DNA from: G963662265 sp963668545
Lineage (GTDB): Bacteria > Spirochaetota > Spirochaetia > CADAEX01
Length of the DNA stretch: 64,000 nt
Assembly (NCBI GenBank): GCA_963668545.1
Contig: OY764868.1
Span: 2,480,001 to 2,544,000, forward strand
Reading direction: 5' to 3'
Part shown: one piece after another, positions 9,286-17,334 of the stretch
Layout of the letters: every line of letters starts with the position of its first letter
Numbering within the stretch: position 1 is the first letter of the stretch
Notes under the pieces: model-generated
What the model was told of the DNA's origin: nothing
Seen by the model: the letters and a program-made list of their open reading frames with translations, nothing else
The model's database searches: none
Program-made: the position numbers and the translations under genes

Positions 9286-9960
9286 CTAGTATGCTTTTCC
9301 GCTACCCCACACTACCTTTATTCCGATCTTTTCTGCAAGTCTCTCCATTGACTCATCATCATGGTAAAGAAGACCGGCCGATTCCCTTTTATAACTGTCA
9401 CCAGACCTGATAAACCTGGTTGCCTTGTGATGGTCCGCTTCAAGCACCCTTCTGCTGCTTCCGTCCCCCTTATATGTACTGGCCTTTCCCTTGCATAGAC
9501 AGAGATATGATTTATCCTCCCCTTCAACCTTTATGAAAAAGAGAGTTCCCCTGATTCCCATTACTGCAGAAGGAGTATTCACACGCAGCCTGTCACCTTT
9601 TCCTGCTGCTTTTTCAATCCTGTCAGCAACAGCTGACAGGCTTCCCTTTTCAAGTGTAAATTCAATATAACTTCGTTTTCCTGTTCTGAATGAACTTTCA
9701 GGTCCTATCTGTATTATATTTCTTTCATTGAAAACCACTTCACAGAATGAATCAGATTCTGTCACTATGAGATCATTGTTTGCAACTTTATCACCTGTTT
9801 CAGCTTCATCACCGTTGAGATATACTTTCCCCTCCAGATAGGTTATTTTACCGTCAAATACAAGAATTTCATCCTTATCCTCCCTGCCTCCGGAAGAAAA
9901 AGCCTGAAAAACGCATACAAGCATACAGACTGCAATAATTAAAGTTTTCAGTAATTTCAT
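9286..9960 (-). CDS. FecR domain-containing exported protein
   Basis: 224 residues. A signal peptide (to about VFQAFSS) leads into GGREDKDE. The central part fits the FecR beta-domain: VYLNGDEAETGDKVANNDLI, SFCEVVFNERNIIQIGPES, FTLEKGSLSAVADR, and RVNTPSAVMGIRGTLFFIKV, where the TPSAV-GIRGT segment is the usual FecR hallmark. There is no anti-sigma N-terminal helix domain and no adjacent sigma factor, so it is a stand-alone periplasmic FecR protein of the kind common in spirochaetes, with no defined role. The last 60 residues are charged. It has its own upstream gap of about 125 bp before the sigma54 activator. Confidence 0.85.
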   Translation of the reverse strand: MKLLKTLIIAVCMLVCVFQAFSSGGREDKDEILVFDGKITYLEGKVYLNGDEAETGDKVANNDLIVTESDSFCEVVFNERNIIQIGPESSFRTGKRSYIEFTLEKGSLSAVADRIEKAAGKGDRLRVNTPSAVMGIRGTLFFIKVEGEDKSYLCLCKGKASTYKGDGSSRRVLEADHHKATRFIRSGDSYKRESAGLLYHDDESMERLAEKIGIKVVWGSGKAY

Positions 9961-10086
9961 AGTGACTCCTCTTTATAATAATTCTTCTTTAAAACTCCTG
10001 TTTCAAATTAATAAAAAACATCACAGCTGAAAAATTATTGATGCAGCATCTACAGAGTATAACCCATTATTCAGTTGCAGGTGCAA

Positions 10087-11574
10087 TTATCTTTTAATCC
10101 CCAGCTTCTTCATCTTGCTCTGAAGTGTTGTGGGTTTTAATCCAAGAAGATCCGCGGCACCCCCTTCTCCGTATATTCTTCCGCTGCAGAAAGAAAGTGC
10201 TTTCAAAATATGCTCCCTGATTACAGAATCCAGTTCAGTTATTTTATCAGGATTCACATTGCTGCCGCTTCCCGCAGTATAGAAACTTCTGTCCACGGAA
10301 GTTTTTATATGCTCTTTCCTGATCTTTTTCCCCCCCGACAGAATAACTGCCCTTTCTATACAGTTCTGAAGCTCACGTACATTACCCTTCCATTCCGAAG
10401 AGGTTATTGCAGAGAGGGCGCTGTCAGAAATTTCAACAGCCCTTCCAAGTTTTTTCCCTGTCCTGTCAAGAAAGTATTCTGCAAGAAGAATGATATCATT
10501 GTCCCTCTCCCTCAATGGCGGCAGTCTCATGGGGAATACACTGAGGCGGTAAAAAAGGTCCTCCCTGAATTTGCCTTTGTTAACAGCTTCAGCAAGATCA
10601 ACATTGGTAGCAGCAATAATCCTTACATCTGAGTATATGAGCTTTTCGCCGCCAACCCTCTCAAAACACCCCTCCTGGAGTACCCTAAGAAGCTTGGGCT
10701 GAATTTCCGGGGGAAGGTCCCCTACTTCATCAAGAAAAAGGGTCCCTCCGTCAGCAAGTTCAAAACGCCCCTTCCTTCTGGAATCAGCACCGGTAAAAGA
10801 CCCCTTTTCATGACCGAAAAACTCACTTTCCGCCAGGGATGAACTTACAGCAGAACAGTTTACAGCTACAAAAGGCCTGGAATTACGGAGGGAGAGTGAA
10901 TGAACAGCCCTGGCTGCAACTTCCTTTCCTGTTCCGGTTTCCCCCTCTATAAGGACAGGGGTATCTGAAGAGGCAACAAGGCGTATGCTGTCCTTTATCC
11001 TGTTCCATTTATCAGAATTACCCACAAGCTCTTTGAGAACACCTCCGGAATTATCCAGAAGATTGTTTCTTTCATCTGCAAGGAGCCTGTTTTCCCTGTA
11101 AATCTCCTTTACAGCAGTTATCTGGGAAAGGGAAATTGCTATGAGCCTGGAAAGACCTGATATCATGTTTACAACATTTTCTGTAAACATGCCGCATCCG
11201 CTGTGATCAAGCGTAAGAAGACCTATGGCCCTGTTATCCACATAAAGGGGTGATACCAGGCATGAATGATTTTCAGGCAGGTCAAGAAGTTCGTAATATG
11301 TATCCAGGTGCTCCTCATCCTCCCTGAAAAGATGGGTCTCCCCTTTCTGCAGTATTCCGGCAATATCAGTTCTTTTTGAAAGGGATATTTCAAATCTGTC
11401 CAGTTCTGAAATATAGAGGGGACCGTCAGCTTTCAGCACCTTGAGCATTTTCCCGTCACTTACCCCCATAACTACAGCAAGCTCATAGTCAACCAGCCTG
11501 TATATTGATTCAAGTATGATATCAAGAACTTTTTCCGGATTTATTCCGGGATAAATATCTCTGTCAAGATTCAT
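10087..11574 (-). CDS. Sigma54-dependent activator with N-terminal GAF domain (NorR-like layout)
   Basis: 495 residues from the preferred ATG. The GAF sensor domain is at about 10-165. The AAA+ domain has Walker A GETGTGKE (about 211-218), the sigma54-contact loop GSFTGA (about 258-263), and a Walker B region in GGTLFLDEVGDLPPEIQPKLLR. The Fis-type helix-turn-helix at the C-terminus is GAADLLGLKPTTLQSKMKKLGI. It hydrolyses ATP to remodel sigma54-RNA polymerase. A TTG at 11604 would add 10 residues, but it lies inside a palindrome and has no ribosome site, whereas ATG 11574 has AAGG 8 nt ahead. It is divergent from a peroxiredoxin gene that has a textbook -24/-12 promoter, so that gene is the likely target. 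The signal sensed by the GAF domain (peroxide, NO or another) cannot be read. Confidence 0.93.
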   Translation of the reverse strand: MNLDRDIYPGINPEKVLDIILESIYRLVDYELAVVMGVSDGKMLKVLKADGPLYISELDRFEISLSKRTDIAGILQKGETHLFREDEEHLDTYYELLDLPENHSCLVSPLYVDNRAIGLLTLDHSGCGMFTENVVNMISGLSRLIAISLSQITAVKEIYRENRLLADERNNLLDNSGGVLKELVGNSDKWNRIKDSIRLVASSDTPVLIEGETGTGKEVAARAVHSLSLRNSRPFVAVNCSAVSSSLAESEFFGHEKGSFTGADSRRKGRFELADGGTLFLDEVGDLPPEIQPKLLRVLQEGCFERVGGEKLIYSDVRIIAATNVDLAEAVNKGKFREDLFYRLSVFPMRLPPLRERDNDIILLAEYFLDRTGKKLGRAVEISDSALSAITSSEWKGNVRELQNCIERAVILSGGKKIRKEHIKTSVDRSFYTAGSGSNVNPDKITELDSVIREHILKALSFCSGRIYGEGGAADLLGLKPTTLQSKMKKLGIKR

Positions 11575-11601
11575 TAAATCAACCTTAATAACACGAATTC
11601 C

Positions 11602-11624
11602 CAACTTTATAAAGTTGCAACTTT
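11602..11624. promoter_or_regulatory. Overlapping palindromes, candidate activator-binding site
   Basis: CAACTTTATAAAGTTG (11602-11617) and AAAGTTGCAACTTT (11611-11624) are perfect palindromes sharing the middle AAAGTTG. A further half-site AAGTTGG lies near 11651. They sit about 95-115 bp upstream of the sigma54 promoter, the usual distance for an upstream activating site, and beside the activator gene's own start. Confidence 0.65.
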
Positions 11625-11716
11625 ATTTCGTTTCAATTATCACCGATATTAAGTTGGCAGTCAAGCACTTTTTTAGCAAGTCTATGTAATATAAGTATTT
11701 AAAAGATTTATCATTT

Positions 11717-11734
11717 TTGGCACAAAGTTTGCAT
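11717..11734 (+). promoter_or_regulatory. Sigma54 (-24/-12) promoter of the peroxiredoxin gene
   Basis: TTGGCACA-N4-TTGCAT matches the consensus YTGGCACG-N4-TTGCW at essentially every conserved base, with the invariant GG and GC pairs correctly spaced. The predicted transcript start is near 11744, leaving a leader of about 120 nt before the ATG at 11868. Confidence 0.88.
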
Positions 11735-11867
11735 AGGAATAAGTGGAAAAGGATCTCTTCCGGAAATACCTGAATTGATTTCTGTATATCGGAAAGATAC
11801 GGATACAGCAGGAACCGCAGTAATTCACATGATTACTGTCCCTGTATATAAAAAAAAGGAGAAAAAA

Positions 11868-12515
11868 ATGGAAGAAAAAAATTTCAACATGCCTCTTCTG
11901 GGTGATGAATTTCCTTCATTCAAGGCAAACACAACACACGGAGCAATGAATATACCCGGAGACCTGAAAGGAAGCTGGTTTGTTCTTTTCAGTCACCCGG
12001 CAGATTTCACACCTGTATGTACAACAGAGTTTGTTGCATTTCAGAAAAGGTATGAAGAATTTGAAAAACTCGGAGTAAAACTTATAGGGATGTCAGTTGA
12101 TCAGGTGTTCAGCCATATCAAATGGGTTGAATGGATCAGGGAAAAGCTTGATGTAGAAATCAAATTCCCTATAGTGGCAGCAAATGATGCTATTGCAAAC
12201 AAACTCGGGATGCTGCATCCCGGCAAGGGAACAAATACAGTAAGGGCGGTTTTTGTAGTGGATCCTGAAAGCAAGGTTAGGCTTGTACTCTATTATCCTC
12301 AGGAGATTGGAAGAAACATGGATGAAGTTGTAAGGGCAGTAAAGGCACTCCAGACAGCTGACAAGAACCAGGTTGCAATTCCTGCAGGATGGCCGGAAAA
12401 CGAACTTATCAAAGACAGGGTTATCATACCGCCTGCTACAAGCGAAAAAGATGCATCAGGACGTCTTGAAAAATATGACGGTTATGACTGGTGGTTCTGC
12501 CATAAACAACTTTGA
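11868..12515 (+). CDS. Peroxiredoxin, Prx6/archaeal type
   Basis: Thiol peroxidase, 215 residues from ATG 11868, chosen because AAGGAG stands just upstream; the longer in-frame extension to 11775 has no ribosome site. The peroxidatic Cys51 is in FSHPADFTPVCTTEF with the conserved Pro/Thr/Arg surroundings, then KLIGMSVDQVFSHIKWVEWI and FPIVAANDAIANKLGMLHPG. The long C-terminal domain (AGWPENELIKDRVIIPPA) marks the Prx6 group, and a Cys at 211 in WWFCHKQL could be a resolving cysteine as in archaeal relatives. Transcription from a sigma54 promoter with a divergent GAF-AAA activator is unusual for peroxiredoxins. A strong terminator follows. Confidence 0.95.
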   Translation: MEEKNFNMPLLGDEFPSFKANTTHGAMNIPGDLKGSWFVLFSHPADFTPVCTTEFVAFQKRYEEFEKLGVKLIGMSVDQVFSHIKWVEWIREKLDVEIKFPIVAANDAIANKLGMLHPGKGTNTVRAVFVVDPESKVRLVLYYPQEIGRNMDEVVRAVKALQTADKNQVAIPAGWPENELIKDRVIIPPATSEKDASGRLEKYDGYDWWFCHKQL

Positions 12516-12525
12516 AATGATCAGT

Positions 12526-12563
12526 AAAAAGCTGTCGGTTTTTAAAACTGGCAGCTTTTTTTA
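12526..12563. terminator. Bidirectional intrinsic terminator after peroxiredoxin gene
   Basis: AAAAAGCTGTCGGTTTT (from 12526) pairs along its length, with two G-U pairs, with AAAACTGGCAGCTTTTT, followed by further T. It lies between the convergent peroxiredoxin and MscS genes and can serve both. Confidence 0.85.
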
Positions 12564-12576
12564 ATTACTGTATAAA

Positions 12577-13515
12577 TCAGGTATTATCCTCACGGGAAGG
12601 AAGTTTACCTGATACCAGATCTATCCTGCTGGATATTGAATGTATTTCAATGCTGTTTTTCCTGAACTCTGTTATAAGGCTGGTCCTCATATCATTTTTT
12701 ATACCCCAGGCATCAGCAGGTGAATTTGCCCAGGCTGCAACCCAGCATTTAACAGAATCCTTTTCCATATCCATTATCCAGAATTCAACCTCATGAGATT
12801 CATCATATCCCCTGCTTTCAGCTGCACACTTCAAAGACAGTTCCCTGATATATTCAAGATCATTATTATACGATACCCAGAATTCAATATATGCCCACTG
12901 ACTTTTTTCCACAAGAGACAGGTTGAGAAAATCCTTGTTGAGCATTTTGATATTCGGAACTATATACCTTTTCCAGTCCCATGTTTTAATTGATGTATAG
13001 GTAAGGCTTATATCCTCCACTGTGCCGTAGTTCCCCTCAACAATTACAGTATCTCCGATATTAAGCGACCTTGATGAAGAAAGGACAATCCCGGCAAAAA
13101 GATTTTCAAGGAATGGACGGGCAGTAATACCTGTAACAACAGTAAATGCACCGACAATAAATGAAAGCAGGGTCGCAGGAACATGTGAAAGAAAAGGAAT
13201 CAGTGCTATGACAAATCCTATTATAATTATTGATGGAATTATTATTTTCTTGCTTATTGAAAACTGGGATTCAATACTTTCCATACCACTCTTTTTGATT
13301 TTTTTAAGATCACTGTGACCTGAAGAATCAAGAAGTATTGAAAACCCGCTTTTCCTGCTCTGTAGACGCTGCCGTCTTCTGTTCCTGACATTTTTAAGAG
13401 ATGTCAATGACAGTATGACAATCCAGCTGAAAAAAACAATTGTAAACAGCAGATATATAAAACCTGAGAAGTTAACTCCATCAATCAGTTTATTTATCAG
13501 TGAAAGCAAATCCAT
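12577..13515 (-). CDS. MscS-family mechanosensitive channel
   Basis: 312-residue inner-membrane channel of the small-conductance mechanosensitive family, which releases solutes on hypo-osmotic shock. Hydrophobic segments lie near residues 15-38, 92-112 and 115-135. The pore helix and beta domain follow, seen as GITARPFLENLFAGIVLSSS, LNIGDTVIVEGNYGTVEDIS and TSIKTWDWKRYIVPNIKMLN, the standard MscS core. The C-terminal cytoplasmic domain (WVSYNNDLEYIRELSLKCAA onward) is of normal size. The region between the first and second membrane segments carries a basic loop NVRNRRRQRLQSRK. The nearest possible ribosome site, AAGGA, is about 18 nt upstream of the ATG, so the start is moderately sure. Confidence 0.92.
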   Translation of the reverse strand: MDLLSLINKLIDGVNFSGFIYLLFTIVFFSWIVILSLTSLKNVRNRRRQRLQSRKSGFSILLDSSGHSDLKKIKKSGMESIESQFSISKKIIIPSIIIIGFVIALIPFLSHVPATLLSFIVGAFTVVTGITARPFLENLFAGIVLSSSRSLNIGDTVIVEGNYGTVEDISLTYTSIKTWDWKRYIVPNIKMLNKDFLNLSLVEKSQWAYIEFWVSYNNDLEYIRELSLKCAAESRGYDESHEVEFWIMDMEKDSVKCWVAAWANSPADAWGIKNDMRTSLITEFRKNSIEIHSISSRIDLVSGKLPSREDNT

Positions 13516-13708
13516 ATTATTATTGTTTTATATCCTTAATGTTCTGCAATAAAGCAGTATTCATTAACAGACAATTCCCCCTCTAAATAATCCGGTATTC
13601 CCGGAGCATACAGAAAAATCTTAAAATCCCCATATTTCTGACTATAATCTCTGAGAAAAGGGGATTCAAGTTCTTTCACAGATATTTTCCATAAAAACAG
13701 AAAAATGA

Positions 13709-13714
13709 TATAAT
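13709..13714 (+). promoter_or_regulatory. -10 box immediately upstream of surE (possible leaderless transcript)
   Basis: TATAAT ends 8 nt before the surE ATG and no Shine-Dalgarno sequence lies between them. Transcription would start at or next to the ATG. The -35 region is weak (TTTTCC at 13685-13690, 18-nt spacing). Confidence 0.5.
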
Positions 13715-13722
13715 ATTTTATC

Positions 13723-14496
13723 ATGAAAATACTTATAACAAATGATGACGGGATCTTTTCCCCGGGCCTTAAAGCTGCAGCAGAAGCAGTATCAGAACTG
13801 GGAGAAATAACAATTGCTGCACCAGCCAGCCAGAAGACTGCAGCAGGAAGAAGCCTTATCGGAAACAGGGAGCAGCATTTCCAGGAAACAGTTATTACTG
13901 CGGGGAGTAAAAAAATCAATGCATACTATGTTGACTGCACACCAGCCCTGGTTCTCAAATATGCATTTACAACCATTTTCAGGGATAATAAGCCTGACCT
14001 TCTGATATCAGGAATCAATTACGGCGAAAATATCGGGAGTGATATTACTGTATCGGGAACGCTTGGTGCTGCTTTTGAAGCCGCATCAGCAGGAATACCA
14101 TCAATAGCAGTATCTCTTCAGACACCATTTGAATATCACTTCAACTACGGAGAAGTAAACTGGTCAGGAGCAAAGCATTTTCTCCGGTTGTTTGCCGGTA
14201 AATTTATAAATGAAAATGGATTCAGAGGATTTGATATCCTGAAAATAGATGTTCCTGATTCTGCAGACAGCAGTACAGAGTGGAAAGCTGCCAGGCTTAC
14301 AGAAAAGCCCTACTACAACAATATTATTGTAAACGGAAACAGAAAATCAGGACTGAATGAAATGAAACTGCAGCTCAACAGCATTGATGCACACAAGAAG
14401 GGAACAGATGCATATACACTGCTGATAGAGAAAAAAGTCTCAGTCACACCTCTTATAACTGACCTGACGGCCTGCAGGAGCAGCCTTTTTTCATAA
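13723..14496 (+). CDS. surE: 5'/3'-nucleotidase SurE
   Basis: Metal-dependent nucleoside monophosphatase and exopolyphosphatase of the SurE family, 257 residues (family about 250). The metal-binding start MKILITNDDGIFSPG includes the paired Asp, followed by IAAPASQKTAAGRS, the NKPDLLISGINYGENIGSD motif with the conserved SGIN and GEN, and SGTLGAAFEAASAGIPSIAVS. All catalytic motifs are present. Usually cytoplasmic and linked to stress survival. It lies divergent from mscS and ends in a terminator that begins inside the last codons. Confidence 0.96.
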   Translation: MKILITNDDGIFSPGLKAAAEAVSELGEITIAAPASQKTAAGRSLIGNREQHFQETVITAGSKKINAYYVDCTPALVLKYAFTTIFRDNKPDLLISGINYGENIGSDITVSGTLGAAFEAASAGIPSIAVSLQTPFEYHFNYGEVNWSGAKHFLRLFAGKFINENGFRGFDILKIDVPDSADSSTEWKAARLTEKPYYNNIIVNGNRKSGLNEMKLQLNSIDAHKKGTDAYTLLIEKKVSVTPLITDLTACRSSLFS

Positions 14497-14512
14497 CTGC
14501 TGCAGGTTTTTT
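14471..14512 (+). terminator. Terminator overlapping surE stop codon
   Basis: CCTGCA (14471-14476) plus GCAG (14480-14483) pair with CTGCTGCAGG (14497-14506), with a GGA bulge, followed by TTTTTTAT. The 3' arm starts right after the TAA. Confidence 0.75.
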
Positions 14513-14810
14513 ATATTCTAAATATTGTTCATTATTTACAAATATAAACAATATTTATCCAAACCATCTGCTTTACTTCAGGGAAACTATACTTTATTGC
14601 AGGTGTTACAGGCAGTTACGTTATATGTCTTTAGTTAAAAATCTGCGGCTACAGATGTTATCTGAAACTAAATACTTCATACTGGAATGTATCTGCTTCT
14701 GCGGAAAAAATGTTTCTTTGATTATAATTATGATTCATCTTTTCAGAACCTCGATTTAATTAGCGCATAACAAACCACTGTAATGTCCTTAAGATGACAG
14801 GAGGTAAAAA
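14513..14810. other. Gene-free region upstream of the 27-residue ORF
   Basis: About 300 bp of AT-rich DNA. The only promoter-like element is TATAAT at 14723-14728 on the plus strand without a good -35. No reading frame or RNA motif was recognised. Confidence 0.4.
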
Positions 14811-14894
14811 ATGGGTGTATTTTTTCTTGCACTTATCCTTGCGGCTGCTGTATTTCTTATAGTTGTTTTCAGCCGAAAAGCTACAAAATTCTGA
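14811..14894 (+). CDS. 27-residue single-pass membrane peptide
   Basis: Small reading frame reading MGVFFLALILAAAVFLIVVF then SRKATKF and stop. A strong ribosome site AGGAGGT lies 8 nt ahead of the ATG, which is much better than at most genes here. Residues 2-20 are a continuous hydrophobic helix and the tail is basic, so the peptide should insert with its C-terminus in the cytoplasm. It ends 2 bp from the stop of the convergent LysR gene. No family is recognised. The Shine-Dalgarno and codon pattern make it likely to be translated. It could be a membrane-active regulator, a small transporter subunit, or a type I toxin, though no antisense RNA promoter was identified. Confidence 0.65.
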   Translation: MGVFFLALILAAAVFLIVVFSRKATKF

Positions 14895-14896
14895 AT

Positions 14897-15784
14897 CTAC
14901 AGAAGAAATGATGCCGATTTACTGAGAATCTCTGCTGTAAACTCTTTTATGATATCTGATTCAATATTCCAGCAGTGCCAGTAGAGATCAATGCTTGTGC
15001 TGTGATCAGGGCAAATATTAACTAGCGATCCGCTTTCAAGATATCTTGAAGCCTGGATTTCAGGCACTATACCATATCCCAGCTCCATAACTATTGCCTG
15101 AATAAATGTTTCATATGACGGTATGTAATTAACGGGAATTTTTTTCAAATCGGCATCATACCTGCCCTTCATGAACTGACCAAGTAGATTGTCAGATCTG
15201 TTGAAAAAAACAGCCGGAACTCCGTAAAAAGAATCTGAACAGATGTCTTTACTGAAATATTTCTCTCTGAACCCGGGAGAAGCAACTGCTATATAACGCA
15301 TTGACCCTATAAATTCCCTGCGACAGCCCTGGATGGATCTGGTAGATGAACTTACACATCCGAGAACTTCTCCGCTTTTAAGAAGTTTGTCAGTTTCTGT
15401 CTGATCAGCAGTAATTATTTCCAGGGAAATTTTCCTGTCCTTGACAAATCTTTCCACGGAGGGGAGAAACCATGTTCCAAGACTGTCGGCATTGACGCCG
15501 ACGGGGAATTTGATATATTGTCCCCTTTCAGTCCTTTTTTCTGCAGTCATGTACTCCTTTTCCAGAAAATAAACCTGTCTGTAATGAGAGAAAAGCTTTT
15601 CCCCTTCCTCAGTCACTTCAGGAGGATTTGACCTCCTGATAAGAATTTTACCCATAAGGTCTTCAAGCTGTCTTACTCTCTGCGAAACAGCAGACTGGGT
15701 CAGCCCGAGCTTTTCAGATGCTTTCTCAAAACCTTTTTCAGATATAACTGCGGCAAATGCCTCAACAAGCCTGTAATCAAACAT
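14897..15784 (-). CDS. LysR-type regulator, ArgP/IciA-like
   Basis: 295 residues from ATG 15784; a GTG at 15799 would add 5 residues. The helix-turn-helix is AAVISEKGFEKASEKLGLTQSAVSQRVRQLE, starting from MFDYRLVEAFA as in ArgP, followed by the LysR effector-binding fold. ArgP proteins sense lysine or arginine and switch on the exporter gene argO. The divergent gene here is an ArgO/LysE exporter, which fixes the likely role. A 15-bp interrupted palindrome just upstream is a candidate binding site. Confidence 0.88.
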   Translation of the reverse strand: MFDYRLVEAFAAVISEKGFEKASEKLGLTQSAVSQRVRQLEDLMGKILIRRSNPPEVTEEGEKLFSHYRQVYFLEKEYMTAEKRTERGQYIKFPVGVNADSLGTWFLPSVERFVKDRKISLEIITADQTETDKLLKSGEVLGCVSSSTRSIQGCRREFIGSMRYIAVASPGFREKYFSKDICSDSFYGVPAVFFNRSDNLLGQFMKGRYDADLKKIPVNYIPSYETFIQAIVMELGYGIVPEIQASRYLESGSLVNICPDHSTSIDLYWHCWNIESDIIKEFTAEILSKSASFLL

Positions 15785-15791
15785 ATTTAAT

Positions 15792-15806
15792 ATTAGCACA
15801 ACTAAT
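15792..15806. promoter_or_regulatory. LysR-type T-N11-A operator candidate
   Basis: ATTAG-CACAA-CTAAT is a perfect 5-bp dyad with T and A placed 11 bases apart, the standard LysR box. It lies 8 bp upstream of the regulator start and about 105 bp upstream of the exporter start. Confidence 0.5.
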
Positions 15807-15909
15807 GTATTATTAAAAAGATTAATTTTACAAATTATCCTTAAAAGAGTATATTTCCCATTATCAGGAAGTTTTCATATTTCAGGATTTTTTTTCAGGA
15901 GAGTGGAAT

Positions 15910-16527
15910 TTGATCAATTCATATATTTTCGGATTTTCAACAGGCGCAGCCCTTATTATAGCTATCGGAGCACAGAATGCTTTTGTTCTGAGTCAGGGGA
16001 TAAAAAAAAGCTATTTCATTATTATCCCATTTATATGTACTATTATTGATGCAGTGCTTATAACAGCTGGAGTTGCCGGGCTGGGAGTCATATTCAAAAA
16101 AAATACCAATTTTACAGCAGCTGCCGCTCTTTTCGGTGCTCTTTTCCTGTTCTGGTACGGAACTGTCAGCTTCAGGTCAGTATTTAAAAACAGCTCCCTT
16201 AACAATTCCCTGTTCACAATAGATTCAAGGAGAAAAGCAGTTATCACAACCCTTTCAATATCCCTGCTTAATCCACACCTTTATCTGGATACAGTTGTAC
16301 TTCTCGGAAGCATAGGCAACAGCTTCGGGGGAAGCAGGACAGGCTTTCTTACAGGTGCAATAACAGCCTCATTCCTGTGGTTCTTCACCCTGAGCATGGG
16401 GGGGAAAATGCTTTCGCCAGTCTTCAGAAAACCTTTATCCTGGAAAATTCTCAACAGCGCAGTTGCACTGAGCATGTTTACAATTTCCTTTTCGCTGTTC
16501 AGGTATGCAGGCAGTTTTCTCAGCTGA
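15910..16527 (+). CDS. LysE/ArgO-family amino acid exporter
   Basis: 205-residue inner-membrane exporter of basic amino acids. The N-terminal motif IAIGAQNAFVLSQGIKKSY is the LysE/ArgO signature, and about six hydrophobic segments follow, including ISLLNPHLYLDTVVLLGSIG with the conserved NPH. Translation starts at TTG 15910 (reading ttg atc aat), with AGGAGAG spaced correctly upstream; no ATG fits. The LysR-type gene is divergent. The last 8 bp overlap the convergent PfpI gene. Arginine or lysine is the probable substrate. Confidence 0.9.
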   Translation: MINSYIFGFSTGAALIIAIGAQNAFVLSQGIKKSYFIIIPFICTIIDAVLITAGVAGLGVIFKKNTNFTAAAALFGALFLFWYGTVSFRSVFKNSSLNNSLFTIDSRRKAVITTLSISLLNPHLYLDTVVLLGSIGNSFGGSRTGFLTGAITASFLWFFTLSMGGKMLSPVFRKPLSWKILNSAVALSMFTISFSLFRYAGSFLS

Positions 16528-17029
16528 TATTTTTTATAACTTCCCTCATAAAATCAGGCAGATCATCCGGAGTTCTGCTTGATACAAAATTCCTGTCTAC
16601 AACAACAGAATCGTCGGTCCATATTCCCCCTGCGAATTCCATTTCAGGTCTTATTGAATAGAAACTTGTTATTTTCCTCCCCCGCAGGAGATCAGCAGTA
16701 ACAAGAACATGGCCGGCATGACATATTGTCGCTATTGTCTTACCCCTTCTGTCAAGGTTCTTCAGTATTTCCGAAACTGCCTCATGCCTCCTGAGCCTGT
16801 CAGGAGCCCCGCCTCCCGGAACAATTACCCCTTCAAAACTGTCAGGACTAATCTTTCTGAAATCAGTATCAGATTTTACAGGATACCCATGCTTACCGTA
16901 ATAAACCTTTCCTTCTTCATCTCCGGCAATAACAACCTCATACCCTGCTTCCCTGAGTCTGATTACAGGGTAAAGAAGTTCAAGATCTTCATATTTTTCA
17001 TCAACCAGGGCCAGAACCTTTTTATCCAC
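16520..17029 (-). CDS. DJ-1/PfpI family protein
   Basis: 169 residues of the PfpI/YhbO class. The nucleophilic elbow TIATICHAGHVLV has Cys103 next to His104, and PGGGAPDRLR and the acidic residue near YEDLE complete the usual site. Members act as protein or glyoxal-adduct deglycases, or proteases, in stress. ATG 17029 has AAAGGAGGA upstream. The DUF6132 gene precedes it by 65 bp on the same strand and is probably co-transcribed. Confidence 0.92.
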   Translation of the reverse strand: MDKKVLALVDEKYEDLELLYPVIRLREAGYEVVIAGDEEGKVYYGKHGYPVKSDTDFRKISPDSFEGVIVPGGGAPDRLRRHEAVSEILKNLDRRGKTIATICHAGHVLVTADLLRGRKITSFYSIRPEMEFAGGIWTDDSVVVDRNFVSSRTPDDLPDFMREVIKNIS

Positions 17030-17094
17030 TTCGTCCTCCTTTATATCAAACAGATAAAAGTTACATCTTCATTTCATCCAGACTCTGAGGACTG

Positions 17095-17271
17095 TCAGCC
17101 CCAGAAGCGTGACACCAGAATACCCAGAACAGCTCCATAGACAGAGGATGACCATGGATTTGATGTTATAGGGCAGGTCCCTGTTACACAGCCGACAAAT
17201 TTGTAGTAAAGAAAGCCGCCTAAAGCTCCCAGAACAGCCAGAACTGCAGTTAAAAGTATATTGATATTCAT
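17095..17271 (-). CDS. Small membrane protein, DUF6132-like
   Basis: 58 residues, too short for ordinary gene calls. It begins MNINILLTAVLAVLGALGGF and continues LYYKFVGCVTGTCPITSNPW, then a second hydrophobic stretch to RFWG. The pattern GALGG-LYYK-VGC-GTCPITSNP is the one I know from DUF6132 proteins, which have two membrane segments and a Cys pair (here C28 and C33). AGGTGG precedes the ATG by 6 nt. It stands upstream of the PfpI gene, with which it may form an operon. Function unknown. Relatives are often found near sulfur- or metal-handling genes. Confidence 0.78.
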   Translation of the reverse strand: MNINILLTAVLAVLGALGGFLYYKFVGCVTGTCPITSNPWSSSVYGAVLGILVSRFWG

Positions 17272-17334
17272 ACAACCACCTATATATTATTATCAATATA
17301 TATAATAATTAAATCTAATTTAAAAGGAAAGCTT

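Noticed and set aside
13536..13724. 62-codon minus-strand frame ending FIAEH, its ATG facing the surE ATG
   Set aside because: Protein-like in parts but no ribosome site and it overlaps the surE start; could be a decayed fragment. Not supported enough to call.
17069..17296. 75-codon minus-strand frame over the DUF6132-like gene
   Set aside because: Wrong frame; the frame at 17095-17271 carries the family pattern and ribosome site.
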